Assembly: GCA_009995595.1 (NCBI GenBank)
Contig: JAACPE010000004.1
Coordinates: forward strand, 1 to 64,000
Direction: 5' to 3'
Length of the DNA stretch: 64,000 nt
Origin: Alphaproteobacteria bacterium
GTDB taxonomy: Bacteria; Pseudomonadota; Alphaproteobacteria; Micavibrionales; Micavibrionaceae
Both the position numbers and the translations under genes were made by a program. Positions within the stretch are counted from its first letter, which is position 1, and every line of letters begins with the position of its first letter. This document shows positions 32,731 through 44,294 of the stretch, in pieces. The notes below the pieces were generated by a model. The model did not search any database. It was given only the letters and a program-made list of their open reading frames with translations, and was not told the DNA's origin.

Positions 32731-32806
32731 TGGCGTCCCGTACGGGATTTGAACCCGTGTTGCCGCCGTGAAAGGGCGGTGTCCTAGACCCCTAGACGAA
32801 CGGGAC
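32731..32806 (-). tRNA. tRNA-Glu (anticodon TTC), CCA encoded
   Basis: Acceptor arms GTCCCGT and ACGGGAC pair. The anticodon loop CTTTCAC gives TTC with stem CCGCC/GGCGG. The T arm has GGTTCGAATCC. The discriminator G is followed by CCA in the DNA. The 76-base cloverleaf closely matches tRNA-Glu of Escherichia coli. Confidence 0.97.
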
Positions 32807-32833
32807 GCAAAGAAATGGTCTTAAAGACAGAGC

Positions 32834-32863
32834 TTTATAGTCGTTAACAGGCAGGTAAATCAA
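32834..32863 (-). promoter_or_regulatory. Predicted promoter of tRNA-Glu
   Basis: Minus strand TTGATT (32858-32863), 18 bases, TATAAA (32834-32839), about 28 bases before the mature 5' end. Confidence 0.6.
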
Positions 32864-32989
32864 GTCTTTATTCATGAAATAATGAAAAAATTATTTGCTC
32901 TTAGTAGTTACTCAACCTTAAGGCATATCTAGATTATTTTTACATAATACAAGCAGTATAGTCATCACAATAGAACATATTGCTCTATG

Positions 32990-33871
32990 CTAATCTTGCT
33001 CATATTCCCCCTCATCTTCTTCAGGCTCTAGCCTTGCAAAATACTGAACAAGCCAGCGTTCAAAATTATTTAGCTCAAGCGACTCTTTCATCATATGGCA
33101 TATAGTGCTACTTGCTTGGCTCGTAACCTCCACCCCAGCACTCTGTGCATTCAGTCCCTGTCCAAGATAGCGCGCATTATCAGTTTCCATCTCTTCAAGA
33201 TAATAGCCATATTCTATGAATAGCTCTGATATCTTGGGGCCCAAAAACCCCACAGAGAACGTCATTGCTTCTTCTAAAGTTACACCTTCATGAGCAAAAT
33301 TGGGCGGTAAATAAATAACATCGCCAACGGTAACCTCCACTTCTTGCCCATCAAAACCATCTTTTAAAACCTTGAGATCAAGTCCTTCAATGCATTCTTC
33401 ATTTTCGATAGGATCATTCGCAATTCTCCATGAGCGCCTGCCTATGCCTTGCACAAGAAAAACATGGTAACTATCCGTATGCGGCCCAACACTTCCCCCA
33501 ACGGCAGAATAGCTGACCATAATATCATCAAGCAACCAGCGTGGAGAAAAGTTAAAATGCTCTAAAAGCGCTGCCGTCTCAGGATGGTAACGATCAACAT
33601 TTTGCACAAGCAAGCTCCAATTATAATCCCCTAAAGCGGAAAAGCGGCTTTCTTCGAAAGGCCCATGCTCACATTGCCACTGGCCACCCTCTGGTGCAGT
33701 GATAATAATGCGTGATTTTATTTCTTCTTCTAATGACAACCCTGCAAGCGTATCCCCATCAATAAACCCTTCAAACAAGCTAGGATCGATCCCTCGGCGC
33801 ACAACAAAAGGCTTACGTCCCCAATACGTCTTGTAGAACTCATCAGGATCCGGAAATTTATCTAATATCAT
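32990..33871 (-). CDS. JmjC ribosomal oxygenase, RoxA/YcfD-like
   Basis: This 293-residue 2-oxoglutarate/Fe(II) oxygenase resembles YcfD, which hydroxylates an arginine of ribosomal protein L16. The cupin core has GPHTDSYHVFLVQGIGRRSW (about residues 130-149) with the HxD metal pair. The distal His is in FAHEGVTLEEAMTFSVGF near residue 195. The start MILDKFPDPDEFYKTYWGRKPFVV resembles that family (shown as read, in order). It stands alone between tRNA-Glu and a divergent RNA-binding protein. The L16 target is inferred from the family. Confidence 0.88.
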   Translation of the reverse strand: MILDKFPDPDEFYKTYWGRKPFVVRRGIDPSLFEGFIDGDTLAGLSLEEEIKSRIIITAPEGGQWQCEHGPFEESRFSALGDYNWSLLVQNVDRYHPETAALLEHFNFSPRWLLDDIMVSYSAVGGSVGPHTDSYHVFLVQGIGRRSWRIANDPIENEECIEGLDLKVLKDGFDGQEVEVTVGDVIYLPPNFAHEGVTLEEAMTFSVGFLGPKISELFIEYGYYLEEMETDNARYLGQGLNAQSAGVEVTSQASSTICHMMKESLELNNFERWLVQYFARLEPEEDEGEYEQD

Positions 33872-33942
33872 ATGATTTACTTACACTATTGTTTATGAAT
33901 ACATATTTAAGCATATTTGAAACCATAAAACGAGACATTCCA

Positions 33943-34179
33943 ATGAAGCTAATTGCCCTCAACCTTCCGCGTGATTTCACCGAAGACGCCCTTGCTAAAT
34001 TATTCAAACATTACGGCAATATCAAATCTTGCACTTTGGTGATGGATGAAGACAAAGGGCGATCAAAAGGCTTTGGCTTTGTCGAAATGGCGTTAGAGCA
34101 CGAGGGAATTGAAGCCATCAAACAATTGCACGGTAGCGCCCTTGGTAAAAATAAAATTAGGGTAAAACAGGCCGATTAA
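33943..34179 (+). CDS. RRM-type RNA-binding protein
   Basis: This small single RNA-recognition-motif protein is about 78 residues from the chosen start. RNP2 is LIALNL near the N-terminus and RNP1 is KGFGFVEM near residues 45-52. The frame is open from 33889, but MKLIALNLPRDF at 33943 matches the usual short bacterial Rbp form. Similar proteins bind structured RNA and often respond to cold. It converges on fghA, with its stop 14 bases from that gene's stop. Confidence 0.88.
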   Translation: MKLIALNLPRDFTEDALAKLFKHYGNIKSCTLVMDEDKGRSKGFGFVEMALEHEGIEAIKQLHGSALGKNKIRVKQAD

Positions 34180-34192
34180 TAAGAATAATTTT

Positions 34193-35034
34193 TTATTTTA
34201 AACACATTACATGATGGGCAATGTGATCATTTATAAAACTTTGAATAAAATAATAGCTATGATCATAGCCCTCATGAAGACGTAAGCGCAGTTTCTGGTT
34301 AGCACTCTGACAGGCTTGTTCAAAAATTTCTGGCTTTAATTGTTCCTGCAAAAATGGATCAGCCAATCCCTGATCAATTAATATTTCATTATTATTCTGA
34401 GCATTTTTTGCTTTAAGCACGAGCGCCGCTGCATCATGATTAACCCATAATGTTTCATCATCTCCTAAATACCCTTTAAAGGCTTTATGCCCCCATGGCA
34501 CTTGTGAGGGCGCAACAATAGGGGAAAAAGCAGAAACAGATTTATATTGGTTCGGATATTTAAAATAAAGCGTTAGCGCACCATGCCCACCCATTGAATG
34601 CCCACAAAGCCCTTGCTTATCAGGCAACAAGGAAAAATTACGACAAACAATATCGTTCAATTCTTTTACAATATAATCTTCCATTTGATAATGCCTCGCC
34701 CAAAGTTCTTGTGACGCATTCAGATAAAAACCTGCCCCTTTTCCAAAATCATAGGAGTCCTCATCATCTGGAACATGGTCACCGCGCGGTGACGTATCCG
34801 GCGCGATAATGGCAATACCAAGTTTTGCCGCTTCACTATACGCTCCAGCCTTCGTTGTAAAATTGTCGTGTGTACACGTTAGGCCTGATAAAAAGGTTAT
34901 AAACGGAACAGCGCCCTGATTTGTTTGCGGCGGCAAAAAAATAGAAAATCGCATAGTGCACAGCAGAACGTCACTCTCATGCTCCCATACGCTTACACTG
35001 CCGCCAAAACATTTATGGGTTTCAATCTGTCTCA

Positions 35035-35035
<1 letters not shown>
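34193..35035 (-). CDS. fghA: S-formylglutathione hydrolase
   Basis: This 280-residue esterase D-type alpha/beta hydrolase releases formate and glutathione in the last step of glutathione-dependent formaldehyde removal. The catalytic triad is visible: Ser in GHSMGGHG, Asp in QGLADPFL and His in EGYDHSYYF. Its start overlaps the adhC stop by one base (TAATG), so the two enzymes are translated together. Confidence 0.96.
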
Positions 35036-36159
<1,124 letters not shown>

Positions 36160-36225
36160 TTATTTATATCCGCATTCTTTGCAGATATTTATTTTTCAAA
36201 AATATATCATAGAATAATAAAAAAG

Positions 36226-36252
36226 CTCCCCACTTATAAAGGAGGAGCCCTT
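36226..36252 (-). terminator. Intrinsic terminator after nrdF
   Basis: Minus strand GCTCC, a short loop, GGAGC, then TTTTTTATT. It starts about 22 bases after the nrdF stop. Confidence 0.75.
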
Positions 36253-36273
36253 TTATTATGTTGTTATTTCAGA

Positions 36274-37275
<1,002 letters not shown>

Positions 37276-37298
37276 TTACTTGGTATTTTTGAGATTCT

Positions 37299-39491
37299 TT
37301 ACAAACTACAGGAAACACAGCCTTCAACTTCTGTCCCTTGAAGGGCCATCTGACGAATACGGATATAATAAATTGTTTTAATACCTGCTCTCCATGCCCG
37401 AATTTGCGCTCTATTGATATCGCGTGTCGTCGCCGTATCAGGGAAAAATAAAGTAAGCGATAAGCCTTGATCCACGTGCTGCGTTGCCGCGGCGTAGGTA
37501 TCAATCACTTTTTCTGGCCCAATCTCATACGCATCTTGATAATATTCTTTATTATCATTCGTCATATAGGCAGCTGGGTAGTAAACGCGGCCAATTTTAC
37601 CTTCTTTACGGATTTCAATTTTCGATGCAATCGGGTGAATCGACGACGTTGAATTATTAATGTAAGAAATCGACCCTGTTGGCGGGACAGCCTGAAGATA
37701 CGCATTATAAATGCCATGTTTCATCACTGATTTCTTAAGCGCTTCCCAATCTTTTTGCGTTGGGATGTCAATACCGCTATCGGCAAAAAGCTGACGGACT
37801 TTATCTGTTGCAGGCTCCCACACTTTTTCGGTGTACTTATCAAAATACTCACCAGAGGCATATTTGGAATCTTCAAAGTTTTTAAATGTTTCCTTGCGCT
37901 CTTTTGCAATGGCATTTGATGCCTTAATCGCATGATAAGTCACTGTATAAAAATACATATTGGTAAAATCAATACCCTCTTCAGAGCCATAGAAAATACG
38001 CTCACGCGATAAGTAACCATGCAAATTCATCTGGCCCAAGCCAATAGCATGCGAGGCTCTATTGCCTTCGGCAACCGATGGCACTGATTCAAGATTACTC
38101 ATATCCGATACAGCCGTTAAAGCGCGAATAGCTGTCTCAACTGTTTTCCCAAAATCAGGTGAATCCATTGCTTTTGCAATGTTCATTGATCCAAGGTTAC
38201 AAGAAATGTCACGGCCCAAATGTGCATAGCCTAGATCAGGATTAAACTCGCTGGCCTCACTCACTTGAAGGATTTCAGAACATAGATTACTCATCGTAAT
38301 ACGCCCATTAATCGGGTTTGCCCTGTTCACCGTGTCTTCAAACATAATGTACGGATAGCCAGATTCAAATTGGATTTCCGCAATTGTCTGAAAGAAATCA
38401 CGCGCCTTTATTTTCTTCTTCGTAATACGCGGATTAGCGACCATTTCATGATATTTTTCCGTCACTGAAATTTCTGAAAACGGCTTACCATATGCACGCT
38501 CCACATCATACGGAGAAAATAAGTACATATCCTCGTCATTTTTAGCCAGCTCAAATGTGATGTCTGGGATAACAACGCCCAATGAAAGGGTCTTGATACG
38601 AATCTTCTCATCCGCGTTTTCACGCTTAGTATCAAAAAAGCTCATGATGTCAGGGTGGTGCGCATTCAAGTAAACAGCGCCAGCGCCCTGACGAGACCCC
38701 AGCTGATTCGCATAAGAGAACGAATCTTCCAAAAGTTTCATAACAGGAATAATACCCGATGATTGTCCTTTAATCTTCTTAATTGGTGCACCTTTCTCAC
38801 GAATATTGGTGAGCATTAAAGCAACGCCGCCGCCCCGTTTTGAAAGCTGTAACGCCGAATTAATCGCGCGCCCAATTGACTCCATGCTGTCTTCAACACG
38901 AAGAAGGAAACATGACACAAGCTCGCCGCGCTGCTTCTTACCCGCATTTAAGAAAGTTGGCGTTGCAGGCTGGAAGCGCCCGTCAATAATTTCATCAACC
39001 AATTGCTTAGCCATGGCCTCATTACCGCGCGCTAGAGTAAGACCCGTCATTACAGCGCGGTCCTCATAACGCTCTAGGTAACGCTGACCATCGAATGTCT
39101 TAAGGGTGTAGGCCGCATAATATTTGTACGCGCCAAGAAATGTTTGAAAACGGAATTTTTTAGCATAAGCATGCTGGTAAAGCGCGCTAATGAAATCAAA
39201 ATCATACTGCTCTAAGACTTCGCTTTCGTAATATCCGTTCATAACCAAATGGCCGAGTTTTTCTTCTAAATTATGAAAGAAAACAGTGTTTTGATTCACA
39301 TGCTGTAAGAAATATTCGCGAACAGCCTCTTTATCCTTATCGAACTGGATCTCGCCCTTTTCATTTAATAGATTCAGCATCGCATTTAAAGCGTGATAAT
39401 CCAGACCGCTATCAACACGTATGTTTTCCGCAGCCGCGTCTTTTGGCATATTCGCCGCCATAATTTTCTTTAATGCGTCACCTTCTGGCAT
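37299..39491 (-). CDS. nrdE: Class Ib ribonucleotide reductase catalytic subunit
   Basis: The roughly 730-residue subunit reduces ribonucleoside diphosphates. Active-site regions include NLCSEI, a finger loop and [17 protein letters not shown]. The C-terminal redox pair is in EGCVSCSL, the site NrdH reduces. The frame opens 12 codons earlier, but ATG 39491 overlaps the nrdI stop as TAATG, so I take that as the start. It lacks the long ATP-cone of class Ia, consistent with NrdE. Confidence 0.95.
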   Translation of the reverse strand: MPEGDALKKIMAANMPKDAAAENIRVDSGLDYHALNAMLNLLNEKGEIQFDKDKEAVREYFLQHVNQNTVFFHNLEEKLGHLVMNGYYESEVLEQYDFDFISALYQHAYAKKFRFQTFLGAYKYYAAYTLKTFDGQRYLERYEDRAVMTGLTLARGNEAMAKQLVDEIIDGRFQPATPTFLNAGKKQRGELVSCFLLRVEDSMESIGRAINSALQLSKRGGGVALMLTNIREKGAPIKKIKGQSSGIIPVMKLLEDSFSYANQLGSRQGAGAVYLNAHHPDIMSFFDTKRENADEKIRIKTLSLGVVIPDITFELAKNDEDMYLFSPYDVERAYGKPFSEISVTEKYHEMVANPRITKKKIKARDFFQTIAEIQFESGYPYIMFEDTVNRANPINGRITMSNLCSEILQVSEASEFNPDLGYAHLGRDISCNLGSMNIAKAMDSPDFGKTVETAIRALTAVSDMSNLESVPSVAEGNRASHAIGLGQMNLHGYLSRERIFYGSEEGIDFTNMYFYTVTYHAIKASNAIAKERKETFKNFEDSKYASGEYFDKYTEKVWEPATDKVRQLFADSGIDIPTQKDWEALKKSVMKHGIYNAYLQAVPPTGSISYINNSTSSIHPIASKIEIRKEGKIGRVYYPAAYMTNDNKEYYQDAYEIGPEKVIDTYAAATQHVDQGLSLTLFFPDTATTRDINRAQIRAWRAGIKTIYYIRIRQMALQGTEVEGCVSCSL

Positions 39492-39913
39492 TATGCTCGC
39501 TTTCGTCTTTTGTTGTGCTGTTCCCATAGTTTAGCGACCCCTTCTTGTACGTCTTGTATTTCTCTTAAAGTTCCTGTTAATTCAAATTTATAAAGCAGCG
39601 GCACGTTACATTTTTTCGAAATAACATTGCCTGCATACCCATAGTATTGACCAAAATTTGTATTTCCCCCGGCGATAACCCCAACCATTAGCTTTCGGTT
39701 ATTTTCATTGTTTAAAAATTTTATAACCTGCTTAGGGACGGCGCCCTTCCCATCATTATCCGCATAGGTTGGCGTTACCAAAATAAACGGCTCATCTGCA
39801 TTAATCATCTCTTCCTTAGGCGATAGAGGGATACGCTTATTGGGTATGCCTAATCGCTGCACAAACTGATGTGTGTTTCCTGATTGAGTTGAAAAGTAGA
39901 TGAGTTGATACAT
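39491..39913 (-). CDS. nrdI: NrdI flavodoxin-like activase
   Basis: This 140-residue FMN protein supplies the oxidant for the Mn2 cofactor of NrdF. The FMN-binding loop [12 protein letters not shown] is at the N-terminus and the [14 protein letters not shown] loop lies mid-protein. It starts 13 bases after nrdH and overlaps nrdE by one base. Confidence 0.95.
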   Translation of the reverse strand: MYQLIYFSTQSGNTHQFVQRLGIPNKRIPLSPKEEMINADEPFILVTPTYADNDGKGAVPKQVIKFLNNENNRKLMVGVIAGGNTNFGQYYGYAGNVISKKCNVPLLYKFELTGTLREIQDVQEGVAKLWEQHNKRRKRA

Positions 39914-39926
39914 TTCGCCTAAATCT

Positions 39927-40151
39927 TTATACGCTTAATGCACCAATTTTGTCGGGACGAAACCCTGCCCAATGTTCATCGCCCGCGATAACAACCGGCA
40001 CTTGCTTGTATCCCATGCTTTGAACTTTAGAAAACGCACTGTCATCTTCAGTTAAATCCACAACATTATAAGTCACACCCTTACGCTCTAACTCTCTGTA
40101 GGTAGCGACACACTGAACACATGATGGTTTGCTGTAGACTGTAACATTCAT
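39927..40151 (-). CDS. nrdH: Glutaredoxin-like protein NrdH
   Basis: This 74-residue electron donor for NrdE has the redox motif CVQC at about residues 11-14 and the C-terminal GFRPDKIG that is characteristic of NrdH. It is first gene of the nrdHIEF operon, with a leader of about 180 bases. Confidence 0.95.
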   Translation of the reverse strand: MNVTVYSKPSCVQCVATYRELERKGVTYNVVDLTEDDSAFSKVQSMGYKQVPVVIAGDEHWAGFRPDKIGALSV

Positions 40152-40331
40152 GGGATTTTCCTTTTTCTTATTTGTTTGAATTCTTTGATTTATATTCTGT
40201 CATTTTATAGGTCAAAAAGGCTTCTTAGAACTGTCACAAACTAGAGATAAAAGGAGCTTTCACCATTGATAAAAACGGCAAAAGTCTGTGGATAAATCTA
40301 AAATATGATTAGTCGGGCGAAAACCCTATTA

Positions 40332-40379
40332 ACACTATATATAGTATGGGCAGTCTCAAGATTGGTCAACATATAGTTG
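40332..40379 (-). promoter_or_regulatory. nrdHIEF promoter overlapped by two NrdR-like boxes
   Basis: Minus strand TTGACC (40364-40369), 17 bases, TACTAT (40341-40346). A near-consensus NrdR box ACACTATATATAGTAT lies at 40332-40347 over the -10. A weaker half-conserved box (40364-40379, with CATATAGTTG) lies over the -35. Their spacing is 32 bases, about three helical turns, as in known NrdR pairs. Confidence 0.8.
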
Positions 40380-40764
40380 AAAAAAATAACAATTTATCCG
40401 AAACGGGGATTTTTGATGCTAAGTTATCGGAATAATTACATTATTTTTTCTTATTCAAATTTAATACATTTGGTTTTGAACAAGGCTCCGTTAAAAAAGT
40501 TATTCTAAACCCCAAAATAGCGCACCTGATTCCCAAAAATAGAGGCCACAAAACCCTCATTTCATGAATCGGCTCCAAATGTGATTCTATAGGCTTAAAA
40601 GTATAAAACCTTCCCAAAAACAGTAAATGAGGCTATCTAGCCATTTGTTAATAACTTGTCTCCACACATTATAAAAAAAGATGTAGCCAGACGAGCAGGA
40701 ACTATTCTCCAAAAAGCGTCCTGTAGGGTATGGCTAGAGGATAATCACGAAAATGATCAATAAG
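40380..40764. other. Gap of about 385 bases without a gene
   Basis: Between the nrd promoter and the end of znuB I see no credible frame, RNA gene or clear terminator on either strand. The znuC ATPase that might be expected next to znuB is not here. Confidence 0.55.
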
Positions 40765-41526
40765 CTATTTATTTTTAACTAAGGAAAAATAGCTAAAGCT
40801 TATGATAGACAATAAAAAGATAATAGAAGGGCCTGCGGGCCAATCAAATAAATAAGATGCTATTAAGCCTGTAAGATACGAGGTAACTGAAATCATATAA
40901 CCTGCACCTAATTTATTTTTGGAGTTAACGACCGCTAATGCAGGAAAAATCAAACTAGCAAAGACCAAATAAACGCCAATCATGCTCACTGAAAATGGAA
41001 TAGTAATTGCGAATAATGGGTAGAATAAAAATGATCTTTTATTTTTAAAAAGTATCCAAGCTATAAAAACGCTTATAAATATAGGAGCAACAAAAATTAT
41101 ATGACTCCAACTTGTCCATAGCACTTGCCCTTCCAGAATATCTTTAATTTCCTCACCGCCATGCGGACTATTGGCAACAAGTAAAAGCCCCATAGACGCC
41201 GCTAAAACAAAGGCACAACCAATCAGGGCTTCCTGATACTGGCCTGACTTTTTTTCAAGAAAATGGAATATGATCGCGCATATAATAGCAGCAAGTAAAC
41301 CAGCAGCTAACCGCCCATATCCTGATAAAAGACTATATTCATCAATCATAATAAATATTTGAAACGCTATCATCCCTAATGCTGCAAACTGCGCTACCGC
41401 TAAATCAAGGAAGATAATATTTCTTTTTAATACCTCTTGTCCTAAAGGCACATGTACAAGAGATATAAGTGCCCCAGCCATAAAGGCTGGAGCGAGTAAA
41501 GATATTATGCTGATCAAATTTTCCAT
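40765..41526 (-). CDS. znuB: Zinc/manganese-type ABC permease, ZnuB-like
   Basis: This 253-residue ABC-3 family inner-membrane permease has about eight hydrophobic segments. It has LISLVHVPLGQEVLKRNIIFLDLAVAQ (in two overlapping family motifs) near residues 20-47. It starts two bases after the znuA stop, so translation is coupled. It is last gene of a four-gene operon. No ATPase gene accompanies it in the window. Confidence 0.87.
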   Translation of the reverse strand: MENLISIISLLAPAFMAGALISLVHVPLGQEVLKRNIIFLDLAVAQFAALGMIAFQIFIMIDEYSLLSGYGRLAAGLLAAIICAIIFHFLEKKSGQYQEALIGCAFVLAASMGLLLVANSPHGGEEIKDILEGQVLWTSWSHIIFVAPIFISVFIAWILFKNKRSFLFYPLFAITIPFSVSMIGVYLVFASLIFPALAVVNSKNKLGAGYMISVTSYLTGLIASYLFDWPAGPSIIFLLSIISFSYFSLVKNK

Positions 41527-41528
41527 TA

Positions 41529-42434
41529 TTAATCTATATTATTTAAGCGATTCAACGTGTCATCAAACATAATTTTTAAATCTGTTGCTTGATTATTTCC
41601 GCCCACTGTAAAAGGAAGTTTTATAATTGGAATATTCGCTTTTTCTGACAGCCATTTCGCCCCTTTTTCATTTTCAAAAGGCGCAATTAATATACCCTTG
41701 ATATTTTTACCTTGAATATCTTGAAGCACTTTTTCAAGATGAGATGCATTAGGGGGAATTCCAGGTTTTGGCTCTAATGAAGCAACTGCCTGGATACCTA
41801 GCCAGTTTAAAAGATACGTCCAGCTCTTATGATAAACCACAACATTCGCTCCCCTTAAATTAGCAGCTTGTGTTTCCCATTGCGTGACAGCCTTCGCCCA
41901 ATTTTCGTCAAAAGAACTTTGTCGCGCCTCATAATAACTAGAGTGAGATGAATCTATTTCAGATAATCTCTCGGCAATCACTTTTGATACAAGAGCTATA
42001 TTATTAGGATCTAGGTGAACGTGCGGATTACCCTCGGGATGGACATGCCCCATAGAGCGATCAACATTTTGCATCACTTCTAAAAGCGGCACATAATCAG
42101 AAGCCATTATCGACCCTATGCCACCATCTTGCACTTGATTATTTCCAGCCTTATTTAGCAATATAGGAAGCCAGCCAATTTCTAGTGATGCACCACTACA
42201 AATCACCAAATCTGCTTTACGCATCGCCGCAAGTAAACTTGGCTTAGCGCGCATGTGATGAATATCCTGATTGGCATTAGAGGCATTATAAATATCGACT
42301 TTATCACCGCCTATTTCTTTTGCTAGCGCCCCCCATTCAGGGGCACAGGCAAAGATATTAACTTTCGCAAAAGCAGGCATTGGGGATGCCAAAAGCATCC
42401 CCAAACCTATTATCATTAAAGATAATTTTTTCAT
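41529..42434 (-). CDS. znuA: Zinc-type ABC solute-binding protein, ZnuA-like
   Basis: This periplasmic cluster A-I metal-binding protein is about 301 residues. A signal peptide (MKKLSLMIIGLG...AFA, about 1-23) is followed by IFACAPEWGALAKEIGGD. The metal loop GHVHPEGNPHVH and further His/Glu sites (VYHKSW, FENEKGAKW) follow. The frame opens at 42464, but the ATG at 42434 has AAGGG eight bases before it and clears the upstream porin gene. Zinc specificity is inferred from the His-rich loop and neighbours. Confidence 0.9.
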   Translation of the reverse strand: MKKLSLMIIGLGMLLASPMPAFAKVNIFACAPEWGALAKEIGGDKVDIYNASNANQDIHHMRAKPSLLAAMRKADLVICSGASLEIGWLPILLNKAGNNQVQDGGIGSIMASDYVPLLEVMQNVDRSMGHVHPEGNPHVHLDPNNIALVSKVIAERLSEIDSSHSSYYEARQSSFDENWAKAVTQWETQAANLRGANVVVYHKSWTYLLNWLGIQAVASLEPKPGIPPNASHLEKVLQDIQGKNIKGILIAPFENEKGAKWLSEKANIPIIKLPFTVGGNNQATDLKIMFDDTLNRLNNID

Positions 42435-42444
42435 TTTAGTACCC

Positions 42445-43812
42445 TTAATAATTATGTGCACCATGCGCGCCGAGGCTCATGATATATTGGAGGGTGAATT
42501 GATTATCATCAGAATCATTGGCCACTTCTTCCCGGCTAAATTGCGCCCGAATGCGAGAGAACTCACTATTTGTCCAATCTACCATTGCAGTTGCTGCCCA
42601 CGGATCATGACCGCCATCATCTAAAGCACTACCCACTAGGCCTGCTGGGACATCACCTGCATAAAGCTGGCTATATCTTGCGCCAACACGCCATTGAGGG
42701 TGAAACTTATAAATGCTCTGTGCATACCAACCACTTTGGCTATCATCATAATTAATAGCGCCAGTGCCTGCATCAGTATCTTCATAAGTACCATCTTCAT
42801 CACGGATAAAATACTCCCCTTGGAAGATAATTTCCTGCTCGGCATTATTGCCAGTTGGAGCATAAACAGCGCGGGCATCGGCAATATAAAGACTGCTATC
42901 CCCGCTAAAGTTTACCAGATCTTCATTCCCATCACGGCTAATTCCATCTGCCTGTAAAGTTGAAAGACCTAAACGCCAACTGGTGTTCTCACCAACATCA
43001 CCGCCAACACGACCATAGGCTGTCCAAGCGCCAATATCATTGCCGTCTGCGCCCCCTGCCGGGAAATCATCACCACGGAATGCACCGCCACCAATTTCGG
43101 TGTAAATAGACGTTGGAAGAACAGCAGAGACCTGCACCCCATCATCCCCATAGTTACCATTCAGAAACACACGGTTAGGAAGCGGGCGATCTGCAAAATC
43201 ATCTGCATGGCTATGATGAGAGTTTAAATAACCAAGTTCAGAGAAAAAGCGACCTGCTTTAACTTCCAATCCTGCAGGCAGCGCTGTTGTCGCAACAAAA
43301 GCTTCCTCAATCTCAACTTCTGTGTCTCCATCATGTTCATGCAGAGCAATGGTCGCTGATCCACGGAATTTATCATCCACATTAGCAGAGAAGTTAAGTT
43401 CTGTATGTTCCAGACCAAAACCTTCATCACCACGTTCAGCCTCTTCTCCGATAGCAAAACCTGCGATATCTGCTTCTTCCTCAGAGAAATTACTATATTG
43501 ACCGTTGATGATAACACCGACAGCAGGGTTAAAGCTTGTATCTCTAATACTTCTTTGAGCCGTAGCAGGTACACTTGAAGCATTTGCAGCAACAGTTTCT
43601 TGAGTTTTTTCAACTTTTTGAGCCGTTGTAGTCTGCTGTGCTTCTAAAGTTTGAACTTTTCTCTCTAATTGCTCAATCTTACTTTCATACGCTTCGCGCA
43701 TGGATTGAATTTCAGATTTAATGACCTCTAAGTCCGCATCGCTAGCCGCCAAAGCAGGTGGCATGTTTAGTAAAACGGCTGCACTAGCCGCCAATAACAG
43801 TTTTTTAGACAT
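42445..43812 (-). CDS. Porin-like outer-membrane protein of the zinc operon
   Basis: This 455-residue protein has a signal peptide (about 1-22) and an N-terminal coiled coil (IKSEIQSMREAYESKIEQLE onwards, to about 65), as in trimeric porins. A beta-barrel rich in Asp/His/Gly follows, with segments such as LGYLNSHHSHADDFADRP. It sits 10 bases before znuA and after the His-rich small gene, suggesting zinc passage across the outer membrane. The exact family is not recognised; function is inferred from context. Confidence 0.8.
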   Translation of the reverse strand: MSKKLLLAASAAVLLNMPPALAASDADLEVIKSEIQSMREAYESKIEQLERKVQTLEAQQTTTAQKVEKTQETVAANASSVPATAQRSIRDTSFNPAVGVIINGQYSNFSEEEADIAGFAIGEEAERGDEGFGLEHTELNFSANVDDKFRGSATIALHEHDGDTEVEIEEAFVATTALPAGLEVKAGRFFSELGYLNSHHSHADDFADRPLPNRVFLNGNYGDDGVQVSAVLPTSIYTEIGGGAFRGDDFPAGGADGNDIGAWTAYGRVGGDVGENTSWRLGLSTLQADGISRDGNEDLVNFSGDSSLYIADARAVYAPTGNNAEQEIIFQGEYFIRDEDGTYEDTDAGTGAINYDDSQSGWYAQSIYKFHPQWRVGARYSQLYAGDVPAGLVGSALDDGGHDPWAATAMVDWTNSEFSRIRAQFSREEVANDSDDNQFTLQYIMSLGAHGAHNY

Positions 43813-43858
43813 GGGTATGCCCTTTCTTATCTAATAAATTTATAAATTAAAGTTTGAT

Positions 43859-44221
43859 TTAGATAAGAATGGCAGGTGGTGCGCGGGGAGGATGCGCCTT
43901 GTATCGATTTAAAGACGTTATAAAATATTGTTGCTGTAATATTAACTCATCTGCCTGTTGCACAAAAGAGAGTACGATCGAGGCATTATAATAAGCTGTT
44001 TGCAGTGATTTTGTGAGTAAGCATTCAGGACATTCGTGCTTTTCATGATCCTCATCATGATGGTGTTCATCATGATAGTGTTCATCGTGCCCGGCATGGG
44101 AATCAGCAACTTCTTGAGAAAAAACATGATCAATATGGGACGCGCTATGTTGGGCAAGTGTAACTTGCCCAATCATCAAGGCCAATAAGGCCCATATAGA
44201 TATGAATTTTCTAAAATGCAT
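43859..44221 (-). CDS. His-rich periplasmic small protein, probable metal binder
   Basis: This 120-residue protein has a signal peptide (about 1-23) and a strongly His/Asp/Glu-rich stretch at about 40-62 (HDEHYHDEHHHDEDHEKHE), followed by CPEC. The tail HPPRAPPA resembles DUF2946-type proteins found beside metal-transport genes. It is first gene of the zinc-like operon and likely buffers or delivers zinc. It starts at the only upstream Met; the ribosome site is poor and overlaps a palindrome. Confidence 0.8.
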   Translation of the reverse strand: MHFRKFISIWALLALMIGQVTLAQHSASHIDHVFSQEVADSHAGHDEHYHDEHHHDEDHEKHECPECLLTKSLQTAYYNASIVLSFVQQADELILQQQYFITSLNRYKAHPPRAPPAILI

Positions 44222-44231
44222 GCACTACGAC

Positions 44232-44249
44232 TAGCAAATGACATTGCTA
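44232..44249. promoter_or_regulatory. Inverted repeat, candidate Zur-like operator
   Basis: TAGCAAATGACATTGCTA has six-base arms TAGCAA/TTGCTA. It lies between the predicted transcription start and the start codon of the His-rich gene, where a repressor would block the transcript. Assignment to Zur rests on context only. Confidence 0.45.
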
Positions 44250-44266
44250 AACTCAACATAAAATTT

Positions 44267-44294
44267 TTTATAGTTACAATTGCCAAAACATCAA
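44267..44294 (-). promoter_or_regulatory. Predicted promoter of the zinc-like operon
   Basis: Minus strand TTGATG (44289-44294), 16 bases, TATAAA (44267-44272). It lies inside the last codons of the small DUF2474 gene. Confidence 0.65.
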
